DNA of 64,000 bases from Vibrio fortis (GTDB lineage: Bacteria > Pseudomonadota > Gammaproteobacteria > Enterobacterales > Vibrionaceae), in the NCBI RefSeq assembly GCF_000695685.1, contig NZ_JFFR01000009.1, positions 62,001 through 126,000 on the forward strand, read 5' to 3'. Under the pieces are notes generated by a model. The model made no database searches. It saw only the letters and a list, made by a program, of their open reading frames with translations, and had not been told where the DNA came from. The number at the start of each line of letters is the position of its first letter. The stretch's first letter is position 1. Shown here piece by piece: positions 26,261-36,024 of this stretch. The translations under genes were made by a program, and so were the position numbers.

Positions 26261-27922
26261 ATGTTCTGTATTCAATGTGAACAAACTATTCAAACGCCAA
26301 CCGTTAAAGGCTGCTCATTCGCACAAGGTATGTGTGGTAAAACTTCTGAAGTTTCTGATTTACAAGACGTGTTGGTGTACTCACTGCAAGGGGTTTCTTT
26401 TTGGGCCAACTTAGGCCGCGCTTGCAACGTCATTGATACGGAAATCGATGAGTGGGCACCAAAAGCGTTTTTCGCGACATTAACTAACGTGAACTTTGAC
26501 CCTGAGCGAATCATTGAATTTGCTCAACAGTCACACGAATACAAGCAGCGCTTAGAGCAACAAGTTCGTGCCGCTGCGCTGGTGGTTGGTTTTGAAATTC
26601 CAGCACTCTCACCAGCAGCTCAATTTGATCTTCCAACAGATAGCACTCAGTTGCTTGCTCTTGCACCACAAGCTGCTGTTAACCGTGGACACGATTCTCA
26701 ACACGAAGACGTAATCGGTCTACGTCTGCTTTGTCTATATGGCTTGAAGGGTGCAGCAGCATACATGGAGCACGCACGTGTTCTTGGTCAAACAAACCAA
26801 GATATTCACGCTGAATACCACCAAATCATGGCGTTCTTGGGGACTGATCCTACGGATCTGAAGCAGCTGCTTGATACATCAATGCAGATCGGCCTGATGA
26901 ACTACAAAGTCATGGAGATGCTGGACAAAGGCGAGACTGATACCTTTGGTCACCCACAACCAACGGCTGTGAATGTTAAAACGAAGAAAGGTCACTGTAT
27001 TCTTGTTTCTGGTCACGACCTACATGACCTAGAAAAGATCCTGCAACAGACAGAAGGTAAGGGCATTAATGTCTACACCAACGGCGAAATGCTTCCAGCT
27101 CATGGTTACCCAGAACTAAGCAAATACCCGCACTTAGCAGGTAACTACGGTAGTGCATGGCAAAATCAGCAAAAAGAGTTCGCTAACTTCCCTGGTGCGA
27201 TCGTGATGACGTCTAACTGCTTACTTAACCCAGATGTTGGTGCGTACGCTGATCGTTTATTTACACGTAGCATCGTAGGCTGGCCGGGTGTTGCTCATCT
27301 TGAAGGTGATGACTTCAGCGCTGTTATCGATTGTGCACTAGCAAAAGAGGGCTTCAAACACGACGAGATCGAACAGATGATCACTGTAGGCTTTGGTCGC
27401 AATGCACTTATGGAAGCGGCTCCAGCAGTGGTTGAGCAAGTAAAAGAAGGTAACATCAAACACTTCTTCTTAGTGGGTGGCTGTGATGGTGATAAAGCTG
27501 AGCGTAGCTACTACACAGACTTTACTGCTCAAGCGCCTGACGACTCAGTTATCCTGACTTTGGCTTGTGGTAAGTTCCGTTTCAACAAGAACCAATTTGG
27601 TGACATTAACGGTATTCCACGTCTTCTCGATGTTGGTCAATGTAATGACGCATACTCTGCAATCCAGCTTGCCCTAGCATTGTCTCAAGAGTTTGATTGT
27701 GGAATCAACGAGCTTCCATTAACTCTGGTCCTTTCTTGGTTTGAGCAAAAAGCGATTGTTATTTTATTGACTCTTTTCGCACTGGGTGTGAAAGGTATTT
27801 ACACAGGTCCAACTGCACCTGCGTTCCTAACTGAGAACCTACTGAAGATCATTCAAGACGAGTTCGACATGCGTGCTATTTCTACGCCTGAGCAAGATCT
27901 TAAAACAATCCTAGCGGCTTAA
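26261..27922 (+). CDS. hcp: hybrid-cluster protein (Hcp)
   Basis: 553 residues, the class II Hcp length. N-terminal [2Fe-2S]-type ligands Cys 3, 6, 18 and 25 (Cx2Cx11Cx6C) are present, and the hybrid 4Fe-2O-2S ligands lie in [27 protein letters not shown] and [10 protein letters not shown]. Hcp reduces nitric oxide and hydroxylamine and takes part in protein S-nitrosylation under anaerobic nitrate conditions. First gene of hcp-hcr. The upstream NorR and sigma-54 sites fit induction by nitric oxide. Confidence 0.97.
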   Translation: MFCIQCEQTIQTPTVKGCSFAQGMCGKTSEVSDLQDVLVYSLQGVSFWANLGRACNVIDTEIDEWAPKAFFATLTNVNFDPERIIEFAQQSHEYKQRLEQQVRAAALVVGFEIPALSPAAQFDLPTDSTQLLALAPQAAVNRGHDSQHEDVIGLRLLCLYGLKGAAAYMEHARVLGQTNQDIHAEYHQIMAFLGTDPTDLKQLLDTSMQIGLMNYKVMEMLDKGETDTFGHPQPTAVNVKTKKGHCILVSGHDLHDLEKILQQTEGKGINVYTNGEMLPAHGYPELSKYPHLAGNYGSAWQNQQKEFANFPGAIVMTSNCLLNPDVGAYADRLFTRSIVGWPGVAHLEGDDFSAVIDCALAKEGFKHDEIEQMITVGFGRNALMEAAPAVVEQVKEGNIKHFFLVGGCDGDKAERSYYTDFTAQAPDDSVILTLACGKFRFNKNQFGDINGIPRLLDVGQCNDAYSAIQLALALSQEFDCGINELPLTLVLSWFEQKAIVILLTLFALGVKGIYTGPTAPAFLTENLLKIIQDEFDMRAISTPEQDLKTILAA

Positions 27923-27933
27923 TCTCGCTAATC

Positions 27934-27980
27934 AAGCCTCGTGCCTAATAGACTGAATCTATTTAAGGCCCGAGGCTTTT
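27934..27980 (+). terminator. intercistronic hairpin between hcp and hcr
   Basis: Stem AAGCCTCG (27934-27941) / CGAGGCTT (27971-27978), extended by GCCT/AGGC inside, followed by only four T. Could attenuate hcr expression or protect the hcp mRNA end rather than stop all transcription. Confidence 0.6.
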
Positions 27981-28016
27981 GTCGTTCATCCCAAATTATA
28001 AAAAGTGAGTATTACT

Positions 28017-29066
28017 ATGTACGCGTGGTCTGATAGCGATTCAATCTCTTTAGTTTGTCTTAAAAAATGGCATGAAACGCCTGATACGGTTAGCTTTGAG
28101 TTGGGCTCAATTCCGCAAGATCTCCATTTCAACTTCAAGCCGGGTCAATTCATCACTCTAGGCTTGAACATGCCACAGAAAATGGATTATCGAGCTTATT
28201 CGATTGCCTCAGATATGGATGACAACCGTTTGAAGCTGACAGTAAAACGTGTCGATGGCGGGTTAGTGTCAAACTTTATTGTGGATGAACTGGACGAAGG
28301 TGATGAAGTCACGGTACTCAAGCCAGCGGGTGAGTTTAACTGCATTGATTGCAAGCCGAGCACTACTAAGAAGGTTACTTTGGTGAGTGCTGGCTGCGGT
28401 ATTACGCCGGTGATCTCGATGGTGAAGTACTGGTTAAAACATGATCCTGCGATTGAAATTGATTTCATCCACATGGCACGCAGCAAGCAAGAAACTATCT
28501 ACTTTGAAGAGCTTAATCAGTTGGATGAAATGCATTCGAATTTCAATCTCAAGCTATTATTGAAAGACAACCAAGGGACCACAGCACCTCAAGGGCGTTT
28601 AGATAAGAGTTGGTTGGTTCGTCTGTCTCCTGACATTCTAGAAAGAACCGTGTACTTATGCGGTCCAGTTGGCTTTATGGAAGATGTTGAGTGTTATCTG
28701 ACTGAGCTGGAATTTAACATGGCTAACTTCTACCAAGAGAGCTTCACTCCAACTTCAAAAATGGATACAGATAATCAAGCAGAAGGCGTTGAAGCGAGCG
28801 GATCTGTTGAAGTATTTGTGCCTGCGTTTGGTGCGAAAGTTGAAGCAGATCTGGGAACTCCGTTAGCTGACTCACTAGAGAAAGCGGGCGTTCCGATCAT
28901 CATTGCATGTCGTAGTGGTATTTGTGGTTCATGTAAATGTAAAGTGACCAAAGGCAGCGTCAGTTTCAGTAGTCAAGAAACTCTTACCCCAGAAGAGATC
29001 GAGCAAGGTTATGTGCTGGCCTGTTCAAGCACCATTGATAGTGAGCTTGAAGTCGAACTTGGGTAG
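28017..29066 (+). CDS. hcr: NADH oxidoreductase for Hcp (Hcr)
   Basis: 349 residues from ATG 28017 (AGTGAG seven bases upstream); a GTG four codons earlier lacks a ribosome site. A ferredoxin-reductase-like part binds FAD (RAYSIAS) and NADH (VSAGCGITPVISMV, YLCGPVGFMEDVE). A C-terminal plant-type [2Fe-2S] ferredoxin domain carries CRSGICGSCKC and a distal Cys in LACSS. It passes electrons from NADH to Hcp. Follows hcp after a 94-base gap containing a hairpin. Confidence 0.95.
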   Translation: MYAWSDSDSISLVCLKKWHETPDTVSFELGSIPQDLHFNFKPGQFITLGLNMPQKMDYRAYSIASDMDDNRLKLTVKRVDGGLVSNFIVDELDEGDEVTVLKPAGEFNCIDCKPSTTKKVTLVSAGCGITPVISMVKYWLKHDPAIEIDFIHMARSKQETIYFEELNQLDEMHSNFNLKLLLKDNQGTTAPQGRLDKSWLVRLSPDILERTVYLCGPVGFMEDVECYLTELEFNMANFYQESFTPTSKMDTDNQAEGVEASGSVEVFVPAFGAKVEADLGTPLADSLEKAGVPIIIACRSGICGSCKCKVTKGSVSFSSQETLTPEEIEQGYVLACSSTIDSELEVELG

Positions 29067-29122
29067 CTAGCAGTTTTATCTGCTTTACGTATTCAATGAG
29101 ATGAATCACTAGAGCGAAAAAG

Positions 29123-29160
29123 GCCACTTAGTTCGGTTAGAGAGAGCAGAACCAAGTGGC
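29123..29160 (-). terminator. terminator between hcr and the GAPDH gene
   Basis: 12-bp stem GCCACTTAGTTC (29123-29134) / GAACCAAGTGGC (29149-29160) with one mismatch; five T follow on the minus strand. Best read as the terminator of the reverse gene, about 110 bases after its stop. Confidence 0.6.
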
Positions 29161-29268
29161 AACTTTCCAAGAATTGACCGTAAAGTACTCAAGGAAAGGG
29201 GGGAGCGAAGCTCATACGAACTTCGCCTATATGATTATTATGTTGTGGAGCTTGTTGTACCTAGAGGA

Positions 29269-30705
29269 TTAAACCGCTGGGTAAGTTTTGTAGCGTACGC
29301 CCATCATCTGTTCCATACAGTGAACCACTTGGCAGCTGTATCCGAACTCATTGTCGTACCAGATGTATAGAACAGCGCGGTTGTCTTGCGCAATAGTTGC
29401 AACACCGTCAACAACGCCTGGGTGGCGAGAGCCGACTAGGTCAGTAGAAACAACTTCCGTTGAGTCTGTGTAGTCGATCTGCGCTGAAAGCGGAGAAGAT
29501 AACGCCATTTCACGTAGGTACGTGTTTAGCTCTTCTTTTGTTGTACCCGTCTCAAGGTTTAGGTTTGCTACGGCCATTGACACGTTTGGTGTCGGTACGC
29601 GAATTGCGTTGCCTGTTAGCTTACCTGCCATCTCTGGCATTGCTTTCGCTACTGCTTTCGCTGCACCAGTTGATGTCAGAACCATGTTTAGTGAAGCCGC
29701 ACGGCCACGACGATCGCCTGAGTGGAAGTTATCAATCAGGTTCTGGTCGTTTGTGAATGAGTGAACAGTTTCGATGTGACCAGATGTTACGCCAAACTTG
29801 TCGTGTACTGCTTTAAGTACAGGAGTGATTGCGTTAGTCGTACAGCTTGCTGCAGAGATAATAGTATCTTCTGGCTTGATAACGTCTTCGTTAACACCAA
29901 ACACAACGTTCTTGATGTCGCCTTTACCTGGAGCAGTAAGAAGTACTTTGCTCGCACCGTTACAAGCAACGTGTTGACCTAGGCCTTCAGCGTCACGCCA
30001 TACACCAGTGTTATCAACAACCAGTGCGTTATCAATACCGTAAGCTGTGTAATCAACGTCTTCTGGCTTGTTTGCGTAGATAACTTGAATGAAGTTACCG
30101 TTAACAATGATCGCTTTGCGCTCGTTATCAATAACGATGCTGCCGTTGAATTGACCGTGTACTGAGTCACGACGCAATAGGCTTGCACGCTTCTCTAGAT
30201 CACCATCTTTACCGCCACGAACCACGATAGCACGTAGACGAAGTGGGTAACCTGGGCCACTTTTCTCAACAAGAATACGAGTAAGTAGTCGGCCGATACG
30301 ACCGAAACCGTACAACACAACATCACGAGGCTTAGTCATCGCTTCGCCTTCTAGAGACTCAATAAGAGCCGTTTGAAGGAAGTCATCCATTGCTGTTACA
30401 TCATCGTGGTTTTCCCAGTATTGATGCGCTAGGCGACCAACATCAACACGGCAAGGAGACAAGCGCATTGATAGTAGGTGTTGAATGATTGGTTGTGTTT
30501 GTGAAGGGGTAAGCGGGGAGCCTGTGTAGTGCTTTGAAAGTCGGTGAGCTTTGATGATGTCAATGGTTGTTGCGTTAACTAAAGTCTTTCCGAAAAGAAT
30601 GACTTCAACGCCTTTTTGACGGTATAGCTGACCAAGAGTTGGGGCGATAGATTCAGCAATAGTTTGACTAGTTTGCCAGTCTAGGAGGTGCTTTTCAGGG
30701 CTCAT
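29269..30705 (-). CDS. long-form glyceraldehyde-3-phosphate dehydrogenase
   Basis: 478 residues, about 140 longer than ordinary GAPDH because of an N-terminal helical extension. The catalytic domain starts near residue 127 with the Rossmann motif VVLYGFGRIGRLL; the active-site Cys lies in SAASCTTNAITP and the phosphate-binding His region in VHSFTNDQNL. It matches the extended GAPDH class found on Vibrio second chromosomes. NAD versus NADP preference and whether it works in glycolysis or in gluconeogenesis cannot be read safely. Monocistronic; 733 bases of non-coding sequence lie upstream. Confidence 0.9.
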   Translation of the reverse strand: MSPEKHLLDWQTSQTIAESIAPTLGQLYRQKGVEVILFGKTLVNATTIDIIKAHRLSKHYTGSPLTPSQTQPIIQHLLSMRLSPCRVDVGRLAHQYWENHDDVTAMDDFLQTALIESLEGEAMTKPRDVVLYGFGRIGRLLTRILVEKSGPGYPLRLRAIVVRGGKDGDLEKRASLLRRDSVHGQFNGSIVIDNERKAIIVNGNFIQVIYANKPEDVDYTAYGIDNALVVDNTGVWRDAEGLGQHVACNGASKVLLTAPGKGDIKNVVFGVNEDVIKPEDTIISAASCTTNAITPVLKAVHDKFGVTSGHIETVHSFTNDQNLIDNFHSGDRRGRAASLNMVLTSTGAAKAVAKAMPEMAGKLTGNAIRVPTPNVSMAVANLNLETGTTKEELNTYLREMALSSPLSAQIDYTDSTEVVSTDLVGSRHPGVVDGVATIAQDNRAVLYIWYDNEFGYSCQVVHCMEQMMGVRYKTYPAV

Positions 30706-31438
30706 CTTTACTTGGGACCTTTCACGTTAAGTTTTGCAGGCTTGGCGAGTGTAGGGTGCTTACCTGCTTGGGGGATAAACCGTTGTGCTGTGATCTTAAA
30801 TTGTCACTTTTTTATGGCACGAATAGGCTTGTATTTAAGTTGTAATTTTTATGTGGCGGGATTGTAAGGTACGGTCTGTTATTCTGCTAGTAAAATTAAA
30901 TCTAGCTATATTGGCTAATATACCTAGAATTATTGGTTATAACGTCGAGTTTTGTGATATGCAACACTATTGACTTTGTCGATTTGTAGCACTTATTTTT
31001 CGTCGAAAAATACTCAGATCAAAAACAAGATGCAAACGGTTGCTTTTTATGGCTCTAAAATGTGATCTAAACATGTAAATAAATGAAATGAGTTAACACT
31101 TTGATGAAAAAGTATCCACCTAAGTCTATTGCCTCTCTAAATCAGCCTATTTCTAATGATTCTTGGGAATTCAGAAAGAAAAACATTCGACTATTTTCCT
31201 ATATAAATCAGTTCGGGGCGCCTTACCACTCTTAGATTTGATACTAACAATATTCATAATAGCAACCATAAGGGCGAGTAATTGCGATGAAATCTATGAA
31301 TTTGTAATGATTTATAAAGCGTGAGCGAAGAATCAGTTAGCACAAGTTGCATATTTGATAAATTAAACGCCGTGAGTGTCCTATTATTAGAATTAGACTT
31401 GTGACATTGCTTTCAAGGAAGGGAGTGATTTAACGAAA
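30706..31438. other. 733-bp AT-rich intergenic region
   Basis: Divergent space between the GAPDH and histidine kinase genes, unusually long for this window. It holds one 43-codon frame (31104-31235) and the promoters of both neighbours. I see no convincing hairpin with a T run, sigma-54 site or tRNA. A GTCGATTTG/CGTCGAAAA pair of half matches near 30978 and 31001 is too weak to call. Confidence 0.5.
31104..31235 (+). CDS. possible 43-residue small protein
   Basis: ATG at 31104 to TAG at 31233-31235, reading MKKYPPKSIASLNQPISNDS, then a basic stretch (EFRKKNIRLF) and SYINQFGAPYHS. Composition is protein-like and unlike the surrounding AT-rich sequence, but there is no good ribosome site. No family known to me. 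Listed because it is the only plausible frame in a long gap upstream of the kinase. Confidence 0.2.
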   Translation: MKKYPPKSIASLNQPISNDSWEFRKKNIRLFSYINQFGAPYHS

Positions 31439-34066
31439 ATGATAAATATATCAATTAGGTGGCGGTTAATTTTGCTGTCCTCTATCTCGATTCTCTTTAT
31501 GCTGGGTTTTACTATAAATGAAGCTTTAAAGAACCGAGAACAGGTAACGAACTTGGAGGCGACTCGAGTTAGGGTTGAAGCGCTTCAAGCTTTTAGTGCG
31601 TTGTCTGGCGATATATATCGTTTACTCCGATTGCCAAACTCTTCGCCAATTCGAGAGAGGGCTTATAATTCAGCCAACAAAGAGTTTGATCTTATCCTCC
31701 AATACAATAAGCAATTGGAAGGGCTATCTGCGCAATGGGATATTGCCGATTCCCTCCGAGATTTTAATCAAGTACTGATAGAGCTCCAGCATCCCTCGCC
31801 AGCACAAAGGCCCTACCTTGGGGTATTAGCATTTGATGTCTTGCAAGATATATTGGTTGAGTTAAATGATGTCGACATCTTTCTCGCTGATGACAGTATC
31901 AAAACAGAAGGTAAGATCTTCAGTGACCTTAATAACTTTGTGTTTTGGACGCAGAAGGAGGCTTGGTTCGGTTACAAACTGTATCTCTACCCAGAGCTAA
32001 GGGAGGACAGTCTCGATCATTACCTCAGTACTATTCATCGACAATCTCAATATCTGAATGCCTTTATTCGCAATAGCGACTCTTCCACCCGACTCCGACA
32101 GCTCATCGATGTGTTTGCAAGTGAGGAGTATCAAGAGAGTATCGACTTTAGAGAACGAATATATAAGAGGCAGTTTGATTCGCAAGAGATCAAACATTAT
32201 GTCTCCGGCTTAGAACAGAGACATATCGTGACACTGCAAGTAGTGGATAGCTATACTGCAGAGCTGCAAGGGCAGCTGGGTTCGCGCATTGAAGCGCAGA
32301 AGATCCGTACTACGTTGACAACGATGTTTGTGATTACGTTGGCGTCACTCGTCTTTTGGCTGACATCGACGACGTCTCTACGCTTAAATCGAAATCTATC
32401 CTACATTCTTGATGGCATGTCTGATCAAAATCGCGGTACTGGAGAGCATAAGCCCATTGAAACAGAAGGGCATGATGAGTTGACGCAATTTGCAGAAAAG
32501 ATCAATGAGATCATGAGTGATAATCAACAACACTATCGAGATTTGGTTGAGGCAAAAGAAGACGCTATTTCAGCCAATCGGGCTAAGAGTGCCTTTTTGG
32601 CAAACATGTCCCATGAAATAAGAACGCCACTCAATGGTATTATTGGTATGGCTGAGATCCTTTCGCAAAGCCAACTGAATGCGAATCAACAAGAAGTCCT
32701 TTCAGATATTGAATCCTCCTCCCACACTCTTCTTGTATTGCTTAATGATATTCTTGATTTGTCTAAGATCGAATCGGGTAACTTGCTGCTATCTCCACAG
32801 GCCGCTGACTTACGTGAAGTTGTGTACGATTCGGTCAGTGTTATTTTGTCTAAAGCGATCAGTAAAAATGTTGAGCTAAACATCAATATCGATGCTAATA
32901 CACCACATCAGTTGTTGTTTGATGAGCATAGGCTACGTCAGGTTTTAACTAATTTGCTGTCCAATGCGATTAAGTTTACTGACTCAGGTGCGATCAGTAC
33001 GACCGTAACATATACACCAGGGTCCGAAACTCGCGGCATGGTTGAGTGTCAGGTTGCTGATACCGGAATTGGTATTGAAGAGAGTAAACTCGATTCTATA
33101 TTTGAGCCTTTTACTCAAGAAGATGGCAGTATCACACGCCAGTTTGGCGGTACCGGGTTGGGTTTGGCAATCTGCCGGCAGTTAATCGATCTTATGGATG
33201 GTCGAATCGCGGCTATGTCAGTAAAAGGCGAAGGCTCAAAATTCATCTTTAGTTTTTATGTTGATACGGTAGAGAGCAAGCCGAAAACATTCGATAACTT
33301 GAAAAATGCGCTTATTGTTTCCAATGGCTTTAACTATGTTGCTCAGTTAAGCAGAGAGTGTGAACGTTTTGGCGTCCAATCTGAAGTGGTGCCTTCGATT
33401 AATGATATTTCGAACTCTCAGCTAGATTGCGACGTTTTGCTCTATTGTCATACGCTGCATCAACAAATGGATCGGGATCTTGCCGCCTTGAAACAACGCT
33501 ATCCACTTTCGAAAGTGATAGTTTGTCAGCATCACCTGTTTAAAACCAATCAGATTACCGAGTCCGTACACTCGACACACACGGTACCATTCTTAGGAAA
33601 ACGTTTTTCAAATAGCTTGTTGGCACTTGATAATGGCGTTACTCAATCGACTGATAGGCCGACAAAATCGGAAGATGTGCATGAACTCAATCGCAGAATA
33701 TTGATCGTTGAAGATAATTTAATGAATCAGAAAATAGCCAGTTTTTTCTTAGAAAAGGCAGGCTACGAATACATCATTACTAGCAATGGCCAAGAAGCGG
33801 TGGATGTGGTCACTCAGGGTGAACAGTTCGATGCAATCCTCATGGATTGTATGATGCCAGTAATGGACGGTATCACCGCGACTCAGACGATTCGTGCTTG
33901 GGAGAAAGAACAAGGTATCTCACCGATGCCAATTATTGCATTGACGGCGAGTGTGCTTGATGAAGATATCAAAGACTGCTTTGAAGCTGGCATGAACGCT
34001 TACCTTCCCAAGCCATACAAATCTCATCAGCTGTATGAGCTTTTCGATAGCTTGGGAATTGTATAG
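31439..34066 (+). CDS. hybrid sensor histidine kinase
   Basis: 875 residues. Membrane helix at about 8-25, a periplasmic helical sensor to about 285, second helix at about 290-308, then HisKA with phospho-acceptor His 392 (NMSHEIRTPLNG), HATPase with N and G boxes (NLLSNAIKF, DTGIGIEESKL, FGGTGLGLAICRQL), a degenerate receiver-like segment at about 615-735 without the usual acidic pocket, and a true receiver with Asp 803 (ILMDCMMPVMDG) and Lys in PKPY. No HPt domain follows, so it must use a separate phosphotransfer protein. Signal unknown; no response regulator is adjacent. Confidence 0.93.
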   Translation: MINISIRWRLILLSSISILFMLGFTINEALKNREQVTNLEATRVRVEALQAFSALSGDIYRLLRLPNSSPIRERAYNSANKEFDLILQYNKQLEGLSAQWDIADSLRDFNQVLIELQHPSPAQRPYLGVLAFDVLQDILVELNDVDIFLADDSIKTEGKIFSDLNNFVFWTQKEAWFGYKLYLYPELREDSLDHYLSTIHRQSQYLNAFIRNSDSSTRLRQLIDVFASEEYQESIDFRERIYKRQFDSQEIKHYVSGLEQRHIVTLQVVDSYTAELQGQLGSRIEAQKIRTTLTTMFVITLASLVFWLTSTTSLRLNRNLSYILDGMSDQNRGTGEHKPIETEGHDELTQFAEKINEIMSDNQQHYRDLVEAKEDAISANRAKSAFLANMSHEIRTPLNGIIGMAEILSQSQLNANQQEVLSDIESSSHTLLVLLNDILDLSKIESGNLLLSPQAADLREVVYDSVSVILSKAISKNVELNINIDANTPHQLLFDEHRLRQVLTNLLSNAIKFTDSGAISTTVTYTPGSETRGMVECQVADTGIGIEESKLDSIFEPFTQEDGSITRQFGGTGLGLAICRQLIDLMDGRIAAMSVKGEGSKFIFSFYVDTVESKPKTFDNLKNALIVSNGFNYVAQLSRECERFGVQSEVVPSINDISNSQLDCDVLLYCHTLHQQMDRDLAALKQRYPLSKVIVCQHHLFKTNQITESVHSTHTVPFLGKRFSNSLLALDNGVTQSTDRPTKSEDVHELNRRILIVEDNLMNQKIASFFLEKAGYEYIITSNGQEAVDVVTQGEQFDAILMDCMMPVMDGITATQTIRAWEKEQGISPMPIIALTASVLDEDIKDCFEAGMNAYLPKPYKSHQLYELFDSLGIV

Positions 34067-34118
34067 TCAGTATCAACCTTTATTCGGTAATGACGAGAAT
34101 CAAATATAGATAGTTTAT

Positions 34119-34355
34119 CTAACGCACTTCCATACCTAAGTTGTATTGTGCCAAACAACGCCCTACGTAACTCACCTTTAAAAACGCGGCAATCACAATA
34201 GTCCCGATATGCGCAGCTATTTGTGCAGCAAGAGAAAAGCTGTCAGCAAGAGGGTAGGCGATAATGATGCTAATGATCATGAGTAGTGTGGTGATGATCA
34301 ATCCAGCATTGGAGACAGACAGAAGCGTTTTAAAAGTTGTTTGAGTTGGTTTCAT
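34119..34355 (-). CDS. small inner-membrane protein
   Basis: 78 residues with two hydrophobic helices (about 13-33 and 40-62) and short charged ends; the conserved-looking tail VSYVGRCLAQYNLGMEVR follows the second helix. The ATG at 34355 has GAGGATGC upstream. Resembles small Vibrio membrane proteins without known role. It faces the kinase gene tail to tail with 52 bases between and no hairpin. Confidence 0.7.
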   Translation of the reverse strand: MKPTQTTFKTLLSVSNAGLIITTLLMIISIIIAYPLADSFSLAAQIAAHIGTIVIAAFLKVSYVGRCLAQYNLGMEVR

Positions 34356-34521
34356 AATGCATCCTCATAGTCTTGGTTTACTATGAATAGAGCAAAAGAT
34401 GTTCCAGTTATTTTATTCCTTTTAAATCAGATGCTTATTTGTTATTTGATATCGAAGTGAGTCATAATGACACTCTTGATTTTGTTGTCATTGTGACTCC
34501 ATACTGTGTTATTTACATGGT

Positions 34522-35148
34522 TTACCACTGTCTGAAACCACAAGTGTCTATATGAAAACGGACACCATCATATAGTCCCAGTCCCACATGATGTTCCTTA
34601 CCGTGTTGAGCGTGGATTTGTTTTAATTTTACATGTAACTCTTCGCGCGAAATATCTTCAGATGGCACCATATCGAGAGCACAAAACTCAAGGTGCTTGC
34701 TGCGAGGTGCGCCTCCGGCTTGCTGGTTATAGCTGCTTGTTCGCTCACCAGAGACGGGGATGACAATGCCAATTTCTGGTTCAATGTAGGTTTGGATGAA
34801 CTTTAGTGTTTTGATCATTTTTGGCATGTGTTAAACATTAGGTAGGCTGAAAAGTGTAGTGTCGCTCAGTACCCAGTCTGTACCTTGCAGCAAAATCAGA
34901 TGTAACGGCATCGTCTCTTTGATACCAGCCTCTCTGAGTTGTTGTCCAATGTTAGCGACCTTCTTCTCTGCATTATTGAGTAGAACCCAACCTTGGAACG
35001 CCGCTCTGGTTGGCACCTTGTAGCCCCGAACGTCGACAACTAGGTCGTCGTAACTGATCTCTCGCTCTGTGGTGTAGAGTTTCTCAAGTTCGTCGGCGTG
35101 TGGTTCTGTGGTAGATAAGAGTGCAGCGATCAACAGAGTGGTATACAT
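34522..35148 (-). pseudogene. peptidase M15A-like gene split by an in-frame TAA
   Basis: Two consecutive reverse frames, 35148-34831 (105 residues) and 34827-34522 (101 residues), are in the same frame and separated only by TAA and one His codon. The first has a signal peptide (MYTTLLIAALLSTTEPHA) and ends LFSLPNV. The second begins HMPKMIKTLKFIQTYIEPEI and carries the M15A zinc motifs SKHLEFCALDMVP (HxxxxxxD type) and VRFHIDTCGFRQW. Together they give the 208-residue secreted D-Ala-D-Ala carboxypeptidase-like protein expected of the family, so a single nonsense change (for example CAA to TAA) is the simplest reading. Alternatively the downstream piece is translated separately from the ATG at 34827, but it would lack an export signal. 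Confidence 0.7.
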
Positions 35149-35201
35149 GGTGTGACTCCAATTATGGCAGTCATTTGAGTATAGTCGCTAAATCTAGGGT
35201 C

Positions 35202-35228
35202 AAAAAAACCCACTTAATAAAGTGGGTT
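35202..35228 (-). terminator. yeeX terminator
   Basis: 9-bp stem AACCCACTT (35207-35215) / AAGTGGGTT (35220-35228), loop AATA, with seven T on the minus strand. Confidence 0.88.
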
Positions 35229-35254
35229 AATAGCATTCGTTGGACAACAAGGGA

Positions 35255-35569
35255 TTATTTTTTGCCTTGAGTCTGTTTGTCTTCTTCCGTTAGTTCACGG
35301 ATGCGACGACTGATGTCACGACGAGCTTTAGAGATTTCTGCACTCTTGATGATGTGATCATCAACGCGGTCTTCATAATCCGCTTTCATGTTTTTGATGA
35401 TACCTAAGATTTCATCGTGAGACATTTCTGGCTTGATGTAGTCTAGTAGGTTGTCTAGAAGATCTACACGTTTGCGGTTGTCACGAACTTTCTTTTCGTT
35501 GTCTAGAAGTTCACGCTTAAGTTTGTTCTTACGACGTGCCTGGTTAACAATTTCAAATACGCTACTCAT
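35255..35569 (-). CDS. yeeX: YeeX-like DUF496 protein
   Basis: 104 residues, entirely helical and highly charged, predicted coiled coil. [18 protein letters not shown] and [18 protein letters not shown] match E. coli YeeX (DUF496). The family has no established function; it is widespread in gammaproteobacteria and cytosolic. Starts at ATG 35569 with AAAAGGAATC upstream, and has its own strong terminator, so it is monocistronic. Confidence 0.93.
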   Translation of the reverse strand: MSSVFEIVNQARRKNKLKRELLDNEKKVRDNRKRVDLLDNLLDYIKPEMSHDEILGIIKNMKADYEDRVDDHIIKSAEISKARRDISRRIRELTEEDKQTQGKK

Positions 35570-35764
35570 AGATTCCTTTTCCTAATCGTCATATACGTTA
35601 TCTGATTCTGATTAAAGCACATCGAATGCGGTTGTAACAGTCTTTAGATCAAAGCAAAAGTAAGGTTGTTTAATTATTCAGCACTCTGCTACTCAGTTGA
35701 TTGTTTTTCCCGGACAGTTCACGATAGTATCTTGCATAGAAGCAAGCATTATACGAAATGTGAG

Positions 35765-35965
35765 ATGAACCAGTCAGAATCTAATAACGAGGAATCGAAC
35801 GAGATCTCTCAGGAAGCTTGTAATGATCAAGACAAGCTTCGAACCGCTTATGTAAAAGAGCGCACCAACCTAGAAGTGGTGGAAATTGAATTAAATCGTT
35901 CTAAGATCATGATGATTGATGAACAAGGCCGAAAACGAAGAGTCCCGATTCTGTCTGAACACTAG
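35765..35965 (+). CDS. small acidic protein, unknown
   Basis: 66 residues from the ATG at 35765; a longer in-frame version from 35666 would add 33 residues of unlikely composition. The N-terminal third is Glu/Ser/Asn-rich and probably unstructured. The rest ([20 protein letters not shown] then [13 protein letters not shown]) looks folded and basic at the end. No recognised family. It ends 59 bases before yceH on the same strand, so they may share a transcript. Confidence 0.55.
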   Translation: MNQSESNNEESNEISQEACNDQDKLRTAYVKERTNLEVVEIELNRSKIMMIDEQGRKRRVPILSEH

Positions 35966-36024
35966 CCAGTCAGGTTAGCCTTGAATGTGTGCAGACGGAA
36001 TTGAAAATAATAAAAGGAAAAATA

